64,000 nt of DNA from SAR202 cluster bacterium (GTDB lineage Bacteria; Chloroflexota; Dehalococcoidia; Lucifugimonadales; GCA-2719675). Location: contig VFGW01000008.1 of the NCBI GenBank assembly GCA_009392295.1, positions 62,001 through 126,000 of the forward strand, given 5' to 3'. Below the pieces are notes generated by a model, which saw only the letters and a program-made list of their open reading frames with translations, was not told the origin of the DNA and made no database searches. Below are positions 45,765 to 55,592 of the stretch, one piece after another. The position numbers were made by a program, and so were the translations under genes. Position 1 is the first letter of the stretch; the number at the start of each line of letters is the position of its first letter.

Positions 45765-46556
45765 TTAAATTTGGTTGTAAAAATGATTTAATGGGCCGTG
45801 ACCTTGTCCAATAATAAAATTTGTTTGTATTGCAGAATTAATATATTCTTTAGATTTTGATATGGCTGAGATTATATTTTCACCTTTTGCAACATATGCA
45901 GCAATTGCTGCTGAGAAAGTACAACCTGTGCCATGAGTGTTTTTTGTGTCTATTCTTTTAGATCTGAAGATCTCATATTTTTTTCCATCAAAAAAGACGT
46001 CTATTGGTGGGCCAGAAAAATGACCTCCTTTTACTATACAATTTGCAGCTCCAAGATTCACAATTTTTTTTGCTGCTATTTTAGCTGATTCTATAGAATT
46101 AATTTCGGTATTAGAAATTATTGATGCTTCTGGTATATTTGGTGTGATAATGTAAGATACGGGAATTAACATTTCTATCATTGATTTTATTGCAGATTCA
46201 GACAGTAGTTTGTGTCCACTTTTTGAAATCATTACGGGGTCTACAATAACTTTTTTTAATTTGTTTTGTGTTATGAATGACGCTACGGAATTTACAATTG
46301 ATGAATTTGAGAGCATTCCTGTTTTTATTGAATCGGTTCCAATGTCAGATATTACAGCTTCAATTTGAGATATAACTGATTTAGTAGGTATGTCTATAAT
46401 ATCTGTTACACCTAGAGTGTTTTGAGAAGTGACTGCAGTAATTGCACTAGTACCATAAACACCTAAGGAAGCGAAAGTTTTCAAATCTGCTTGGATTCCT
46501 GCGCCTCCTCCTGAGTCAGATCCAGCTATTGTTAAAGATTTTGCCAAATTGGTCAT
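45765..46556 (-). CDS. thiD: Hydroxymethylpyrimidine/phosphomethylpyrimidine kinase
   Basis: 263 residues of the ribokinase fold. GSDSGGGAGIQADLKTFAS, ITAVTSQNTLGV and the anion-hole KNTHGTGCTFSAAIAAY identify ThiD. It phosphorylates HMP to HMP-PP for thiamine synthesis. It is 43 bases downstream of a sodium:solute symporter that carries a TPP riboswitch, so both genes are probably controlled by thiamine pyrophosphate. ATG start. Confidence 0.95.
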   Translation of the reverse strand: MTNLAKSLTIAGSDSGGGAGIQADLKTFASLGVYGTSAITAVTSQNTLGVTDIIDIPTKSVISQIEAVISDIGTDSIKTGMLSNSSIVNSVASFITQNKLKKVIVDPVMISKSGHKLLSESAIKSMIEMLIPVSYIITPNIPEASIISNTEINSIESAKIAAKKIVNLGAANCIVKGGHFSGPPIDVFFDGKKYEIFRSKRIDTKNTHGTGCTFSAAIAAYVAKGENIISAISKSKEYINSAIQTNFIIGQGHGPLNHFYNQI

Positions 46557-46599
46557 TTTGCATCCTGAGATTTAAAATAAATATTTTAATTTGATGTTT

Positions 46600-48069
46600 T
46601 TATGGACTAATATTTTTATTTAGATCGGAAAAATTATATTGGTTTTTCTTGTTTTGAGCAGATAAAATCAAGCATGAAATTCCAGATATTACTAATGCGA
46701 CGCTAAAGCTAACTAACATTTTACCTGATAATGGAATTTGAATTGAATCGGGTAGCCAAGTAGTACTGTAGCCTGGCGAAGCAGTTGGGAAAAAAATTGT
46801 ACCTATTAATAATCCTGTTATGAAGCTAATTGTTGCATGTTTATCAGTAATTTTTTTGGAATACAACCCGAAAAACACTGGTATTACAGCTGAACAGCAA
46901 ATTAAATCTGCAATTAGAAACAGATATAGTACGCTGTATCCTTTAGAAGAAATTCCAATTGCAGGAAGCATTAAAACAATTGAAAAAATACGTGCGTATT
47001 TTAATAAATTATTTGGTTTTAGATTTGGTTTAATTCTTGAAAGGTCTGTAGTTATTACGCTAGTGATTCCATTTAATAATGTATCAAGGCTACTCATAAC
47101 TAAAGCTGTAGATAGTATCAGTAATCCTATTAATAATGTTTCAGGTAAGAGTTCTTTGCTAATATTGAAGAAAGCTACAGAGGGATTACCTTCAATGTTT
47201 TGTCCTGATGATATTATACCCACTAGTCCAGTAATCAATATTATTGGTATTACAATTATTGCACTTAATGTGAATCCAAATTTTATAGCTCTGTCATTTT
47301 TGGCTGCATATATTCTTTGCCAAAATCCTTGATGAAACATATTTGCTCCAAAAACAGCTAGAATTAATGTGATTCCAAATTCTATGCCCGGTTTATAAGA
47401 GAAAGATATTAATTCAGGACGATTATCTATTACTATGTTTATTGAATTTACGATTCCTCCAGCATTGGATAAAATCGCAATAAAAATCACTAAGACTAGA
47501 GGGATTATTAATGAAAATTGAATTGAGTCTGTTGCGATAGATGCCCTAAGTCCACCATAAGCAGTGTATATAGCTGTAAAACCACCAACGACTATTGCTG
47601 TGTAAATTAATGGGACATTTGAAATTTCTTTCAACACGGATGAAATTGCAGTTAATTCAGCTGTAAGAAATACGAATAAATAGGATATGGTAACTATTAT
47701 GCATATTAGATGGGTTAATCGACCATATCTATACCAAGTATATTCTGTAATCGAATGTCCGTTAGGCATTAGTGATTTTAGTTTTGGCCCCAATATAGCA
47801 AAGCAAATTAATGGAGCTGCTTGACCTATTCCGTAGCCAATTAAGCTTGTTATGCCAGCCCATGTCCCTGCTTCTGCTGGGCTAAATAGAACCCATGCTC
47901 CTATTACTGAAGCAGAAATAGTTGTGGTTGAGGTGAAAGTATTTGTAGAACCTTTAGCTATCAAAAAATCTTGAATATTGAAATTTTTTGTTTTTGAATA
48001 TAGTATTCCAATACATGCAAATAAAATTGATACAAGTATGGTTATAAAAATTGCAAAATTACTAGACAT
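46600..48069 (-). CDS. Sodium:solute symporter, predicted thiamine-precursor transporter
   Basis: About 489 residues with many hydrophobic helices (about 13) and the SSS-family pattern: DFLIAKGSTNTFTSTTTISAS, GYGIGQAAPL, TAIYTAYGGLRASIATDSIQ. The ATG at 48069 is chosen since GGAAAAGGAA lies just upstream; a TTG at 48084 lacks a ribosome site. A TPP riboswitch precedes it and thiD follows. SSS-family proteins under TPP riboswitches have been proposed as HMP transporters (ThiV); that substrate is inference. Confidence 0.88.
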   Translation of the reverse strand: MSSNFAIFITILVSILFACIGILYSKTKNFNIQDFLIAKGSTNTFTSTTTISASVIGAWVLFSPAEAGTWAGITSLIGYGIGQAAPLICFAILGPKLKSLMPNGHSITEYTWYRYGRLTHLICIIVTISYLFVFLTAELTAISSVLKEISNVPLIYTAIVVGGFTAIYTAYGGLRASIATDSIQFSLIIPLVLVIFIAILSNAGGIVNSINIVIDNRPELISFSYKPGIEFGITLILAVFGANMFHQGFWQRIYAAKNDRAIKFGFTLSAIIVIPIILITGLVGIISSGQNIEGNPSVAFFNISKELLPETLLIGLLILSTALVMSSLDTLLNGITSVITTDLSRIKPNLKPNNLLKYARIFSIVLMLPAIGISSKGYSVLYLFLIADLICCSAVIPVFFGLYSKKITDKHATISFITGLLIGTIFFPTASPGYSTTWLPDSIQIPLSGKMLVSFSVALVISGISCLILSAQNKKNQYNFSDLNKNISP

Positions 48070-48105
48070 ATATTCCTTTTCCAATAAGTTTTATTTAGGA
48101 AGGAA
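48067..48105 (-). promoter_or_regulatory. Riboswitch expression platform (Shine-Dalgarno sequester)
   Basis: On the minus strand UUCCUUC (48105-48099) can pair with the Shine-Dalgarno AAGGAA (48078-48073), hiding it, or with GAAGGAA (48137-48131) in the 3' part of the TPP aptamer. The ATG is at 48069-48067. With TPP bound the aptamer segment is unavailable, so the ribosome site would be sequestered: translational control. No U-tract terminator is present. Confidence 0.7.
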
Positions 48106-48122
48106 TTTGAATATGATTAAGA

Positions 48123-48218
48123 TGAATCTTTTCCTTCGCTGGAATTACCCATATCAGGTTCAAGGGTCGTCCTTAAAGGATCCTCTCAGCTAGTAATACA
48201 AGCTCCCCCAAAACTTCA
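48123..48218 (-). ncRNA. TPP riboswitch aptamer (THI element)
   Basis: Minus-strand features in order: GGGGGAGC (48209-48202), CUGAGAGGAUCC, GACCCUUGAACCUGAU, GGGUAAUUCCAGCGAAGGAA. These are the conserved THI-box elements, including CUGAGA and ACCUGAU...UAAU.CCAGCG. A closing P1 stem is formed by UGAA...UUUU and AAAA...UUCA at the two ends. It precedes the symporter-thiD operon. Confidence 0.95.
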
Positions 48219-48230
48219 ATTAATGCAGGT

Positions 48231-48259
48231 AGTCTAAGATATTTATAAACGATTGTCAA
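48231..48259 (-). promoter_or_regulatory. Promoter of the TPP-riboswitch operon
   Basis: TTGACA (48259-48254), 17-base spacer, TAGACT (48236-48231) on the minus strand. The expected start, near 48224, is a few bases before the aptamer P1 stem. Confidence 0.65.
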
Positions 48260-48289
48260 TTGAATAGATAGTATATAGGATTTAATTCA

Positions 48290-49021
48290 ATGAATGCTAA
48301 ATTTGTAAGAATCTTAAATGAAATCCCAGGTGTTTTATTGACTAAAACACAACTTAATCAATTTGAGTATTATTATAATGAATTAAAGGTTTGGAATAAT
48401 AAAATGAATCTTACTGGTTCAACAGATCAACAAGTAATTTATTTTGATCATTTTTTGGATTCAGTATTTCCTGCTTATGCTTATGAAGGTATATTCTCTA
48501 GTGAAATCAATGTTTTAGATGTTGGAACAGGCGCAGGCTTCCCTGGCCTCCCAATTAAGATTTTATTTCCAAAAATAAGAATATGTTTATTAGATTCAAT
48601 TGGCAAAAGAACAAAATTTTTGACTCATATTATTTCTTCTCTGGGTTTGGAAAACGTAAATATTGTGAATTCTAGGGCTGAGGCGGCTGCTCACACTAAA
48701 ATTTTTCGTGAACAATTTGACATTGTACTTTCGCGAGCTGTTGCAAAACTACAAATGCTTTCTGAAATTACAATTCCTTTTGTAAAACTTGGAGGTACTT
48801 GTATATTTTTTAAGGGCAATAATCCTCAAGCGGAAATTATTGAATCTGAGGGATCAATTTCTGTTCTAGGGGGTAAAATATCTGGGATTTACCTGAAGCC
48901 AGAGGATGAAAAATTTTTGTTTAGAGGCTCTCTAATTAGAGTTACTAAGCAAATAAAAACTCCAGAATCATTTCCTCGAAAATCATGGAATTTGAAAAAT
49001 AAACCTTTGGGGTTCGAATAA
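48290..49021 (+). CDS. rsmG: 16S rRNA (guanine527-N7)-methyltransferase
   Basis: 243 residues. The SAM-binding LDVGTGAGFPGLPIKILFP, ICLLDSIGKRTKFL and DIVLSRAVAKL are diagnostic for RsmG (GidB). It methylates G527 of 16S rRNA. ATG start, divergent from the riboswitch operon; the intergenic space is small, so promoters overlap. It is followed by ffh after about 90 bases. Confidence 0.95.
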   Translation: MNAKFVRILNEIPGVLLTKTQLNQFEYYYNELKVWNNKMNLTGSTDQQVIYFDHFLDSVFPAYAYEGIFSSEINVLDVGTGAGFPGLPIKILFPKIRICLLDSIGKRTKFLTHIISSLGLENVNIVNSRAEAAAHTKIFREQFDIVLSRAVAKLQMLSEITIPFVKLGGTCIFFKGNNPQAEIIESEGSISVLGGKISGIYLKPEDEKFLFRGSLIRVTKQIKTPESFPRKSWNLKNKPLGFE

Positions 49022-49114
49022 TTTTTTTATTAATACGGTAGTAAGTTTGAATCCCAATCTAAAAATGTTTAAAATTGATAATGTTAATTAAATTGATTTG
49101 AGGTATTAAAGCAA

Positions 49115-50449
49115 TTGTTTGAAACAATTTCTGAAAAATTAAATAACGTATTATCTAAGATAGGTCAAAAAGGAAGACTTAGAGAATCTGATATTGAAAC
49201 AGCCTTAAAGGAAATTCGCATTGCTTTGTTGGAGGCGGACGTTAATTTCAGGGTTGTTAAAACTTTTATTAATAGAGTCAAAGAGCGAGCTTTAGACGCA
49301 GAAATTTTAGAAAGCTTTTCTTCAGGGCAACAAGTAGTAAAAATTACTAAAGAAGAATTGACAGAGATTTTAGGTGGAGCTGTAAGTAAAATAAAACAAA
49401 GTTCTGAGAAAACCTCAGTAATATTGATGTTAGGGTTGAATGGATCTGGCAAAACTACTACTTCAGCTAAAATAAGTAATTATTTAAAGAAATCTGGAAA
49501 AACTTCATTATTAGTTGCGTGTGATCTTAGGCGCCCAGCAGCTATAGATCAGCTAGAAACTTTAGGTAAAGATATTGGTATTGAAGTTTATAGTGATCGT
49601 GGTCAAAAAGATCCTGTTAAAATAGCTAAACTTGGCGTTAAAAAAGCTAAATCAGAGGGGTTAGATTTTGTTGTAATTGATACAGGAGGAAATGTTCAAG
49701 TTAACCAGGATTTCATGACAGAGTTAATTGAGATTAAAAATAAAATTTCTCCAGATGAAATTATTTTGGTTTTGGACTCTATGACCGGACAGGAATCTGT
49801 AAGTGTAGCGAATACATTTAATGAAAATTTAGAATTAACTGGACTAATTTTAACAAAATTGGATGGTGACGCTAGAGGTGGTGCAGCTCTGTCAATTGTT
49901 TCAGAAACTGGTTTGCCAATTAAGTTTATTGGATTAGGTGAAAAATTAGATTCTCTGGAAGAGTTTCATCCAGATAGATTAGCTTCAAGAATACTTGGAA
50001 TGGGAGATGTTCTAACTTTCATTGAAAAAACTGAGAAAATTATTGATAAACAGGAAGCATTGAATTTAACTAAAAAAATTCAGAAATCTAAATTTGACTT
50101 AGAGGATTTTAATGCTCAACTTCAACAGATTAAAAAAATGGGATCAATTTCTCAAATTATGGATATGATTCCAGGAATTTCGAATATTAAATCGAAAATA
50201 GATACAAATGATGTTGGGGACGAAAAGTTGACAAAAATTCAGTCAATAATTTTTTCAATGACTCCTGCTGAGAGACGAGATCCAAAGATTATTAATGGAA
50301 ATAGAAAACGTAGAATTGCTATTGGGAGTGGCAACTCAGTTCAAGATGTAAATATGCTTTTGAATCAATTTAATAATATGCAAAAAATGATGAAACAAAT
50401 GTCTTCAGGTAAAGGGTTAAATAACATTTCTAAGATGATGTTTAGATAA
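49115..50449 (+). CDS. ffh: Signal recognition particle protein Ffh, with variant G3 motif
   Basis: 444 residues with N, G and M domains. G1 is GLNGSGKTTT, G4 TKLDGDARGG, and the M domain has RDPKIINGNRKRRIAIGSG plus a Met-rich end (MQKMMKQM). The G3 motif, nearly always DTAGR in SRP GTPases, reads DTGGN (D189-N193), losing the Arg. The protein otherwise looks complete. It binds signal peptides of nascent chains and docks with FtsY. TTG start with GAGGT upstream. Confidence 0.95.
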   Translation: MFETISEKLNNVLSKIGQKGRLRESDIETALKEIRIALLEADVNFRVVKTFINRVKERALDAEILESFSSGQQVVKITKEELTEILGGAVSKIKQSSEKTSVILMLGLNGSGKTTTSAKISNYLKKSGKTSLLVACDLRRPAAIDQLETLGKDIGIEVYSDRGQKDPVKIAKLGVKKAKSEGLDFVVIDTGGNVQVNQDFMTELIEIKNKISPDEIILVLDSMTGQESVSVANTFNENLELTGLILTKLDGDARGGAALSIVSETGLPIKFIGLGEKLDSLEEFHPDRLASRILGMGDVLTFIEKTEKIIDKQEALNLTKKIQKSKFDLEDFNAQLQQIKKMGSISQIMDMIPGISNIKSKIDTNDVGDEKLTKIQSIIFSMTPAERRDPKIINGNRKRRIAIGSGNSVQDVNMLLNQFNNMQKMMKQMSSGKGLNNISKMMFR

Positions 50450-50573
50450 GAATAATTTGTAGATTGCAACAACATGATTGTTGTATTGTAGTATAAATAA
50501 TAAATCTTTAAATGTATTAAGGTGGTAGTAATTTTTACAGATAATTTTTAGTTTAAAATTTTAGAAAATATAT

Positions 50574-50663
50574 GGAGGGATGGCCGAGCGGTTTAAGGCG
50601 CATGTCTTGAAAACATGTATGGGAGTAATTTCATCGTGGGTTCGAATCCCACTCCCTCCGCCA
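50574..50663 (+). tRNA. tRNA-Ser(UGA)
   Basis: Acceptor stem GGAGGGA/TCCCTCC, D arm with GGCCGAGCGGTTTAAGGC, anticodon stem-loop CATGT-CTTGAAA-ACATG with anticodon TGA, a long variable arm (class II), T arm GTGGGTTCGAATCCCAC, discriminator G and encoded CCA. All are consistent with tRNA-Ser reading UCA/UCG codons. Confidence 0.97.
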
Positions 50664-50750
50664 CATTTTTAAAATGAGACTAATATATTTTTTAGACCTT
50701 CAATTTAAATAAAAAACTTTAGAATCGAAATTTGTGTCAGGAGAATAAAC

Positions 50751-51905
50751 TTGAAGATTCATGAATATCAAGCAAAAAATATTTTAAATAAACATGGAGT
50801 ACCTGTTCCTAATGGAGAAGTAGCTAATACATCTGTTGAGGCTGTTGAAATTGCTGAAAAATTAGGTGGAAAAGCTGTTGTTAAAGCACAGGTTCATGCA
50901 GGTGGGAGAGGTAAGGCTGGAGGAGTAAAATTGGTGGATTCTTCAAAGGAGGCAGGGGAAATTTCTAATTCATTACTTAATTCTAATCTTGTAACTATTC
51001 AAACAGGTACTGAGGGAGTGCCAGTTGATAAAGTTTTAATTGAGGAAATTATAGATGTTCAAAAAGAGTTGTATGTTGCATTCACTATAGATGGTGTGAA
51101 AAAAAATGTTGTTGCAATAGTAAGTGAGTTTGGAGGAATGGAGATTGAAGAGGTTGCTGAAACTAATCCGGATAAAGTTCTTACCTTGGAGATAGAAAGT
51201 AGTTTAGGAGTTTCACCATATAAAGCAAGAAAACTTGCCAGTTTTTTGAATGTTGACAAGAAACAAATTAGATCTGTAGCTAATGTTATTTCTTCTCTAT
51301 ATGATGTTTTTGTATCAAACGATTGTTCATTAGTTGAAATTAATCCTTTGGTGATTACAAGTGATGATAGAGTATTAGCAGCTGATGCAAAAATAACTAT
51401 TGATGAAGATTCTTTATTTAGGCACCCCGATCTATCTGAATTTTATGATCCTGCACAAGAAGACCCTTTTGAAAAACAAGCGGCTAAGTTTGGTATTAGT
51501 TATGTCAAACTTGATGGAGATATTGGCTGTTTGGTTAATGGCGCAGGATTAGCTATGGCAACTATGGATGTAACAAGGTTTTCTGGTGCTAGTCCAGCAA
51601 ATTTCCTTGATGTCGGAGGAGGAGCTGATGAAGCTAAAGTTTCTGAAGCTTTGAAAATAATTTTATTAGACGAAAAAGTTAAGAAGATTTTTATCAATAT
51701 TTTTGGAGGGATACTTAAATGTGATATTGTTGCTCGAGGTATATTGGATGCTAGTAAAAATGTAAATCGAGAATTTCCAGAGTTAGTTGTTAGAATGTTA
51801 GGCACAAACTTTGATGAAGGTCGTGAAATTTTATTGCAATCAGGTTTGAATATTTCTTTAGTTCACGATTTAAAAGAAGCTGCGGATTTATTGAAATCTA
51901 GTTGA
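50751..51905 (+). CDS. sucC: Succinyl-CoA ligase (ADP/GDP-forming) beta subunit
   Basis: 384 residues. The ATP-grasp N terminus (MKIHEYQAKNILNKHGVPVP; AQVHAGGRGKAGGVK) and the C-terminal ligase domain (LDVGGGADEAKV, FINIFGGILKCD) are intact. It catalyses the substrate-level phosphorylation step between succinyl-CoA and succinate. TTG start with CAGGAGAA upstream. sucD follows after 26 bases. Confidence 0.96.
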   Translation: MKIHEYQAKNILNKHGVPVPNGEVANTSVEAVEIAEKLGGKAVVKAQVHAGGRGKAGGVKLVDSSKEAGEISNSLLNSNLVTIQTGTEGVPVDKVLIEEIIDVQKELYVAFTIDGVKKNVVAIVSEFGGMEIEEVAETNPDKVLTLEIESSLGVSPYKARKLASFLNVDKKQIRSVANVISSLYDVFVSNDCSLVEINPLVITSDDRVLAADAKITIDEDSLFRHPDLSEFYDPAQEDPFEKQAAKFGISYVKLDGDIGCLVNGAGLAMATMDVTRFSGASPANFLDVGGGADEAKVSEALKIILLDEKVKKIFINIFGGILKCDIVARGILDASKNVNREFPELVVRMLGTNFDEGREILLQSGLNISLVHDLKEAADLLKSS

Positions 51906-51931
51906 AGTTTGTTTTTTTATGGAGTTTTTAA

Positions 51932-52807
51932 ATGAGTATAATTGTTGATGGTCAAACAAAATTATTAGTGCAAGGTATTACTGGTAAAGAAGGTAGTTTT
52001 CATGCAAAAAAATGTAAAGATTACGGGACTAATTTAGTTGCTGGTGCAGTTCCAGGTAGAAATGGGGAAGTATTTGATGAATCAGTCCCAATTTTTGATT
52101 CAGTTCAAGATGCTGTAGATTCTACAGATGCAAACACATCACTTATTTTTGTGCCTCCCCACTTGAGAGCTGATGATGCGATTATTGAAGCTGTAGATGC
52201 AGGTATTAAGGTTGTAATTTGTATTACAGAGGGTGTTCCAGTGATGGATATGGTAAATGTTTCAAGTTATGTAAGAGATAAAGATGTGATTTTAATTGGG
52301 CCTAATTGTCCTGGAGCTATTTCCCCGCAACCTAAAGTAAAAGTAGGTATTATGCCTGGAGATATTCATAGGCCTGGTAAAGTAGGTGTTGTATCTAGAA
52401 GTGGAACTTTAACATATGAAGCAGTTGGCCAGTTATCTCAATTGGGAATTGGACAATCAACTTGTGTTGGAATTGGAGGAGATCCTGTGACTGGTATTTC
52501 CTTTGTAGATGTTTTAGAAATGTTTAAGGATGATGATGATACAGAGGCAGTAGTTTTGATTGGAGAGATTGGTGGAAATAGGGAGCAAGAAGCAGCTGAG
52601 TATATCAAAACTAGTTTTAACAAACCTGTAGCTTCTTTAATAGTAGGCCAAACTGCTCCTAAGGGTAAAAGAATGGGACATGCTGGAGCAATTATTACGG
52701 GTAAAGATGGGTTGGCAGAAGAAAAAATTAGAGCGCTTTCTAGTGCTGGTGCCTCTATAATACCTTCACTAGCTGATATTGGAGAAGTAGTTAAAGAAGT
52801 TATTTAA
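51932..52807 (+). CDS. sucD: Succinyl-CoA ligase alpha subunit
   Basis: 291 residues. The CoA-binding [16 protein letters not shown] opening, the [10 protein letters not shown] segment and the phosphohistidine loop [10 protein letters not shown] are typical. It works with SucC. Through it, succinyl-CoA produced by the methylmalonyl-CoA mutase encoded elsewhere in the window can enter the TCA cycle. ATG start. Confidence 0.97.
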   Translation: MSIIVDGQTKLLVQGITGKEGSFHAKKCKDYGTNLVAGAVPGRNGEVFDESVPIFDSVQDAVDSTDANTSLIFVPPHLRADDAIIEAVDAGIKVVICITEGVPVMDMVNVSSYVRDKDVILIGPNCPGAISPQPKVKVGIMPGDIHRPGKVGVVSRSGTLTYEAVGQLSQLGIGQSTCVGIGGDPVTGISFVDVLEMFKDDDDTEAVVLIGEIGGNREQEAAEYIKTSFNKPVASLIVGQTAPKGKRMGHAGAIITGKDGLAEEKIRALSSAGASIIPSLADIGEVVKEVI

Positions 52808-52815
52808 AAAGTTTT

Positions 52816-53724
52816 TTAAACTTCCAACACCGTATTTTCTAAAGTGCCAATTTGGTCTACAGTAATTTTAACCACGTCGTTTTGTAATAATGTAAATTCG
52901 GGTGGCGGAACAATCGCTGTTCCTGTTAGAAGAGATGTCATGTTTGGTACAGTATTATGTAATTGAAGCCAATTAGATAAATCTTCAAAACTCCTAGTCA
53001 GTAAAGAAGTTGATGTTGTTTCTTGGAATACTAAATTTCCTTTTCTTGAAATGGTGCATTCAATATTTAAATTTTCAGGGTTTGGTAATGATTCAGCAAG
53101 AACAATACAGGGACCAATAGAGCAAGATTTGTCATAAATTTTTGCTTGAGGTAAATATAGGGGATTCTCTCCTTCTATAGATCTGCTACTGACATCGTTT
53201 CCAATGGTGTATCCCAATATTTTTTTGTCATATAAAATAATTGCAAGTTCAGGTTCTGGTACATTCCATTTAGAATCATTTCGAATTCCAATATTTTCGA
53301 ATGGATTTGAGCAACGGTTAGCTGTAGATTTTAGAAAAATCTCAGGTCGTTTAGCTGTATATACTTTAGAATATACATCCGGGGTGTCACTTTCTCTGCG
53401 ACGTTCCATTGCGCTAGTTTTATAAGTTACTCCAGCAGCCCAAATTTCTGGAGATGATACTGGGGTTAACATTTTTAAGTTTGATTTTTTATCTTGGCAT
53501 AACTTCATTAAATCTAAGATGTTATATGTGTCATAAGGATTTTTGTTTAATATCTTTTCGGTTGTTTGGATTATAGATTCAGAGGTGATGTTTGAAGTTA
53601 ATATTAGCTGGCTAATGTCCGTTAGATTCGGGAGTGATGAAGTTAAGTCAGCGATGGTGTCTTCAGAAATTTGAACTGCAAGTCTGATTTTTTTGTTATC
53701 TTCTAGTAATCTGAAATATTTCAT
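52816..53724 (-). CDS. Fumarylacetoacetate hydrolase-family enzyme
   Basis: 302 residues. The C-terminal FAH fold contains the metal-binding VPEPELA, GYTIGNDVSSRSIEGENPL and the upstream AAGVTYKTSAMERRRES. The MERRRES and SSRSIEGENPLYLPQAK segments resemble 2-keto-3-deoxy-D-arabinonate dehydratase-like members, but the substrate is not certain. Convergent with sucD (eight bases between stops). ATG start. Confidence 0.85.
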   Translation of the reverse strand: MKYFRLLEDNKKIRLAVQISEDTIADLTSSLPNLTDISQLILTSNITSESIIQTTEKILNKNPYDTYNILDLMKLCQDKKSNLKMLTPVSSPEIWAAGVTYKTSAMERRRESDTPDVYSKVYTAKRPEIFLKSTANRCSNPFENIGIRNDSKWNVPEPELAIILYDKKILGYTIGNDVSSRSIEGENPLYLPQAKIYDKSCSIGPCIVLAESLPNPENLNIECTISRKGNLVFQETTSTSLLTRSFEDLSNWLQLHNTVPNMTSLLTGTAIVPPPEFTLLQNDVVKITVDQIGTLENTVLEV

Positions 53725-53784
53725 AATGCCTCCTAAATAAAAGTATTTTCTTTTTAGTTGTAATTGATTGTGTTGATAATTTTG

Positions 53785-53814
53785 TTGACATTTTTTTGTA
53801 AATACTACTATACT
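53785..53814 (+). promoter_or_regulatory. pyrG promoter
   Basis: Perfect TTGACA (53785-53790), 18-base spacer, TATACT (53809-53814). The leader to the ATG at 53952 would be about 130 bases; I see no terminator hairpin in it. Confidence 0.65.
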
Positions 53815-53951
53815 TTTGCGATACGTTTCATTTGGTCTAAATTAAACTTTCTTTTTGATTATATTGTTTATTTTGGTTTTTCTTTTGTAAAGCGTTTTGA
53901 TTGTTTTTATTCAAAATTATTGATGTATGTTGTTCTATTTTGGAGAGGTGA

Positions 53952-55592
53952 ATGTCGAAGTATATTTTTGTTACAGGCGGAGTAGTAAGTTCTGTAGGCA
54001 AGGGTATCGCAACAGCTTCAATTGGAAAGATATTAAAAAGCGGTGGGTTACAGGTCTCTGTAATCAAATTAGATCCCTATTTAAATGTAGATCCTGGTAC
54101 CATGTCACCTTTTCAACATGGTGAAGTATTTGTAACGGGTGATGGTAGTGAAACAGATCTTGATTTGGGACATTATGAAAGATTTATCGATATTGATTTA
54201 ACAAAATCTTCTAATGTTACTTCAGGGCAAATTTATAGCGATGTGATATCCCGAGAAAGACGAGGTGAGTTTCTTGGCGGAACTATTCAGTCAGTTCCTC
54301 ATGTCACCGACGCTATAAAAGCTAAGATGCTTAATTTAGCTGACGAAAGTAAAGCGGATGTGATAATTGTTGAGGTTGGTGGTACTGTAGGAGATATTGA
54401 AGGATTGCCTTTTCTTGAAGCTATAAGGCAAATGCGCAATGAAGTTGGTAAAGATAATGTTTTTTATATTCATTTGACATATTTGCCATATATAGCAACC
54501 ACTGGGGAATTAAAAACTAAGCCAACACAGCATAGTGTTAGGGAATTGAGAAGTATTGGAATTCAGCCTGATGCTATTATTTGTCGTAGTGAACAGGAAT
54601 TTGATGATTCAATTAAGACTAAGATTGCTGTACATTGCGATGTTGCAAAGAATTCTGTTATTTCTGCACCAACTTTAGAAAGTGTATATGAAGTTCCTCT
54701 TATGCTTTATGAAGAAGGTTTGTCAGATATAATTGCTGATGCATTTTCAATTCAAGAATTTCACTGGGATATTGAATATTGGGAAAAATTTGTAAGGCTA
54801 ATCAAGGCGCCCAAAAATATTATTAAAGTGGGTATTGTTGGTAAGTATGTTGATCTGCATGATGCATATATCTCTGTAAAGGAAGCATTGTTACATGCTG
54901 GATTTTTTCATGAATACGATATTGATGTGGTATGGATTAATTCAGAGGAAATTGACTCTAATAACGTGGATTATCATTTATCCAATTTAAGTGGAATCGT
55001 TGTTCCTGGAGGCTTTGGTTATAGGGGTGTAGAGGGCATGATAGAAACTGTTAAATATGCTCGCGAGAATAATATTCCATATTTTGGATTGTGTTTAGGT
55101 ATGCAAGTAATGGTTATAGAAGCTGCTAGGAATTTATTGCGCAAACCACGTGCTAATTCAACAGAATTTGAAACTGACACTCCAGACCCAGTAATTGATT
55201 TAATGATTGAACAACGAGATATAAAAGACTTAGGTGGAACAATGAGACTAGGTATTTATGAGTGTATGCTTTTAGAAAATACCAAAGTTTCAGAGTTTTA
55301 TGGCGTGGAGTCTATATTCGAGAGACACAGGCATAGATTTGAATTTAATAATGATTATAAAGCCAGTTTAAGTGAAGTTGGATTAGTTGCTTCAGGGCAG
55401 TCGCCAGATGGGATGTTGGTTGAAGTGATGGAATTACAAGGGCACCCTTTTATGATTGGCACCCAATATCATCCAGAGTTTTTATCAAGGCCAGATAGTC
55501 CCCATCCTTTATTTAGAGAGTTTGTTGGGGCAGCAATAAAAACAATGTTACATGGTTCCCAGCATGAGATGGAGCTAGAGTCCTTAGGGTAA
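53952..55592 (+). CDS. pyrG: CTP synthase
   Basis: 546 residues. The synthase domain opens with [23 protein letters not shown] and contains the [19 protein letters not shown] loop; the glutaminase domain has the nucleophile in FGLCLGMQ and the His-Glu pair in QYHPEF. It aminates UTP to CTP, downstream of the pyr operon also present in the window. ATG start with GGAGAGG upstream; own promoter. Confidence 0.97.
   Translation: MSKYIFVTGGVVSSVGKGIATASIGKILKSGGLQVSVIKLDPYLNVDPGTMSPFQHGEVFVTGDGSETDLDLGHYERFIDIDLTKSSNVTSGQIYSDVISRERRGEFLGGTIQSVPHVTDAIKAKMLNLADESKADVIIVEVGGTVGDIEGLPFLEAIRQMRNEVGKDNVFYIHLTYLPYIATTGELKTKPTQHSVRELRSIGIQPDAIICRSEQEFDDSIKTKIAVHCDVAKNSVISAPTLESVYEVPLMLYEEGLSDIIADAFSIQEFHWDIEYWEKFVRLIKAPKNIIKVGIVGKYVDLHDAYISVKEALLHAGFFHEYDIDVVWINSEEIDSNNVDYHLSNLSGIVVPGGFGYRGVEGMIETVKYARENNIPYFGLCLGMQVMVIEAARNLLRKPRANSTEFETDTPDPVIDLMIEQRDIKDLGGTMRLGIYECMLLENTKVSEFYGVESIFERHRHRFEFNNDYKASLSEVGLVASGQSPDGMLVEVMELQGHPFMIGTQYHPEFLSRPDSPHPLFREFVGAAIKTMLHGSQHEMELESLG

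Noticed and set aside
50469-50484. Hairpin ACAACA-TGAT-TGTTGT after ffh as terminator
   Set aside because: Weak A/T-rich stem without a following T run.
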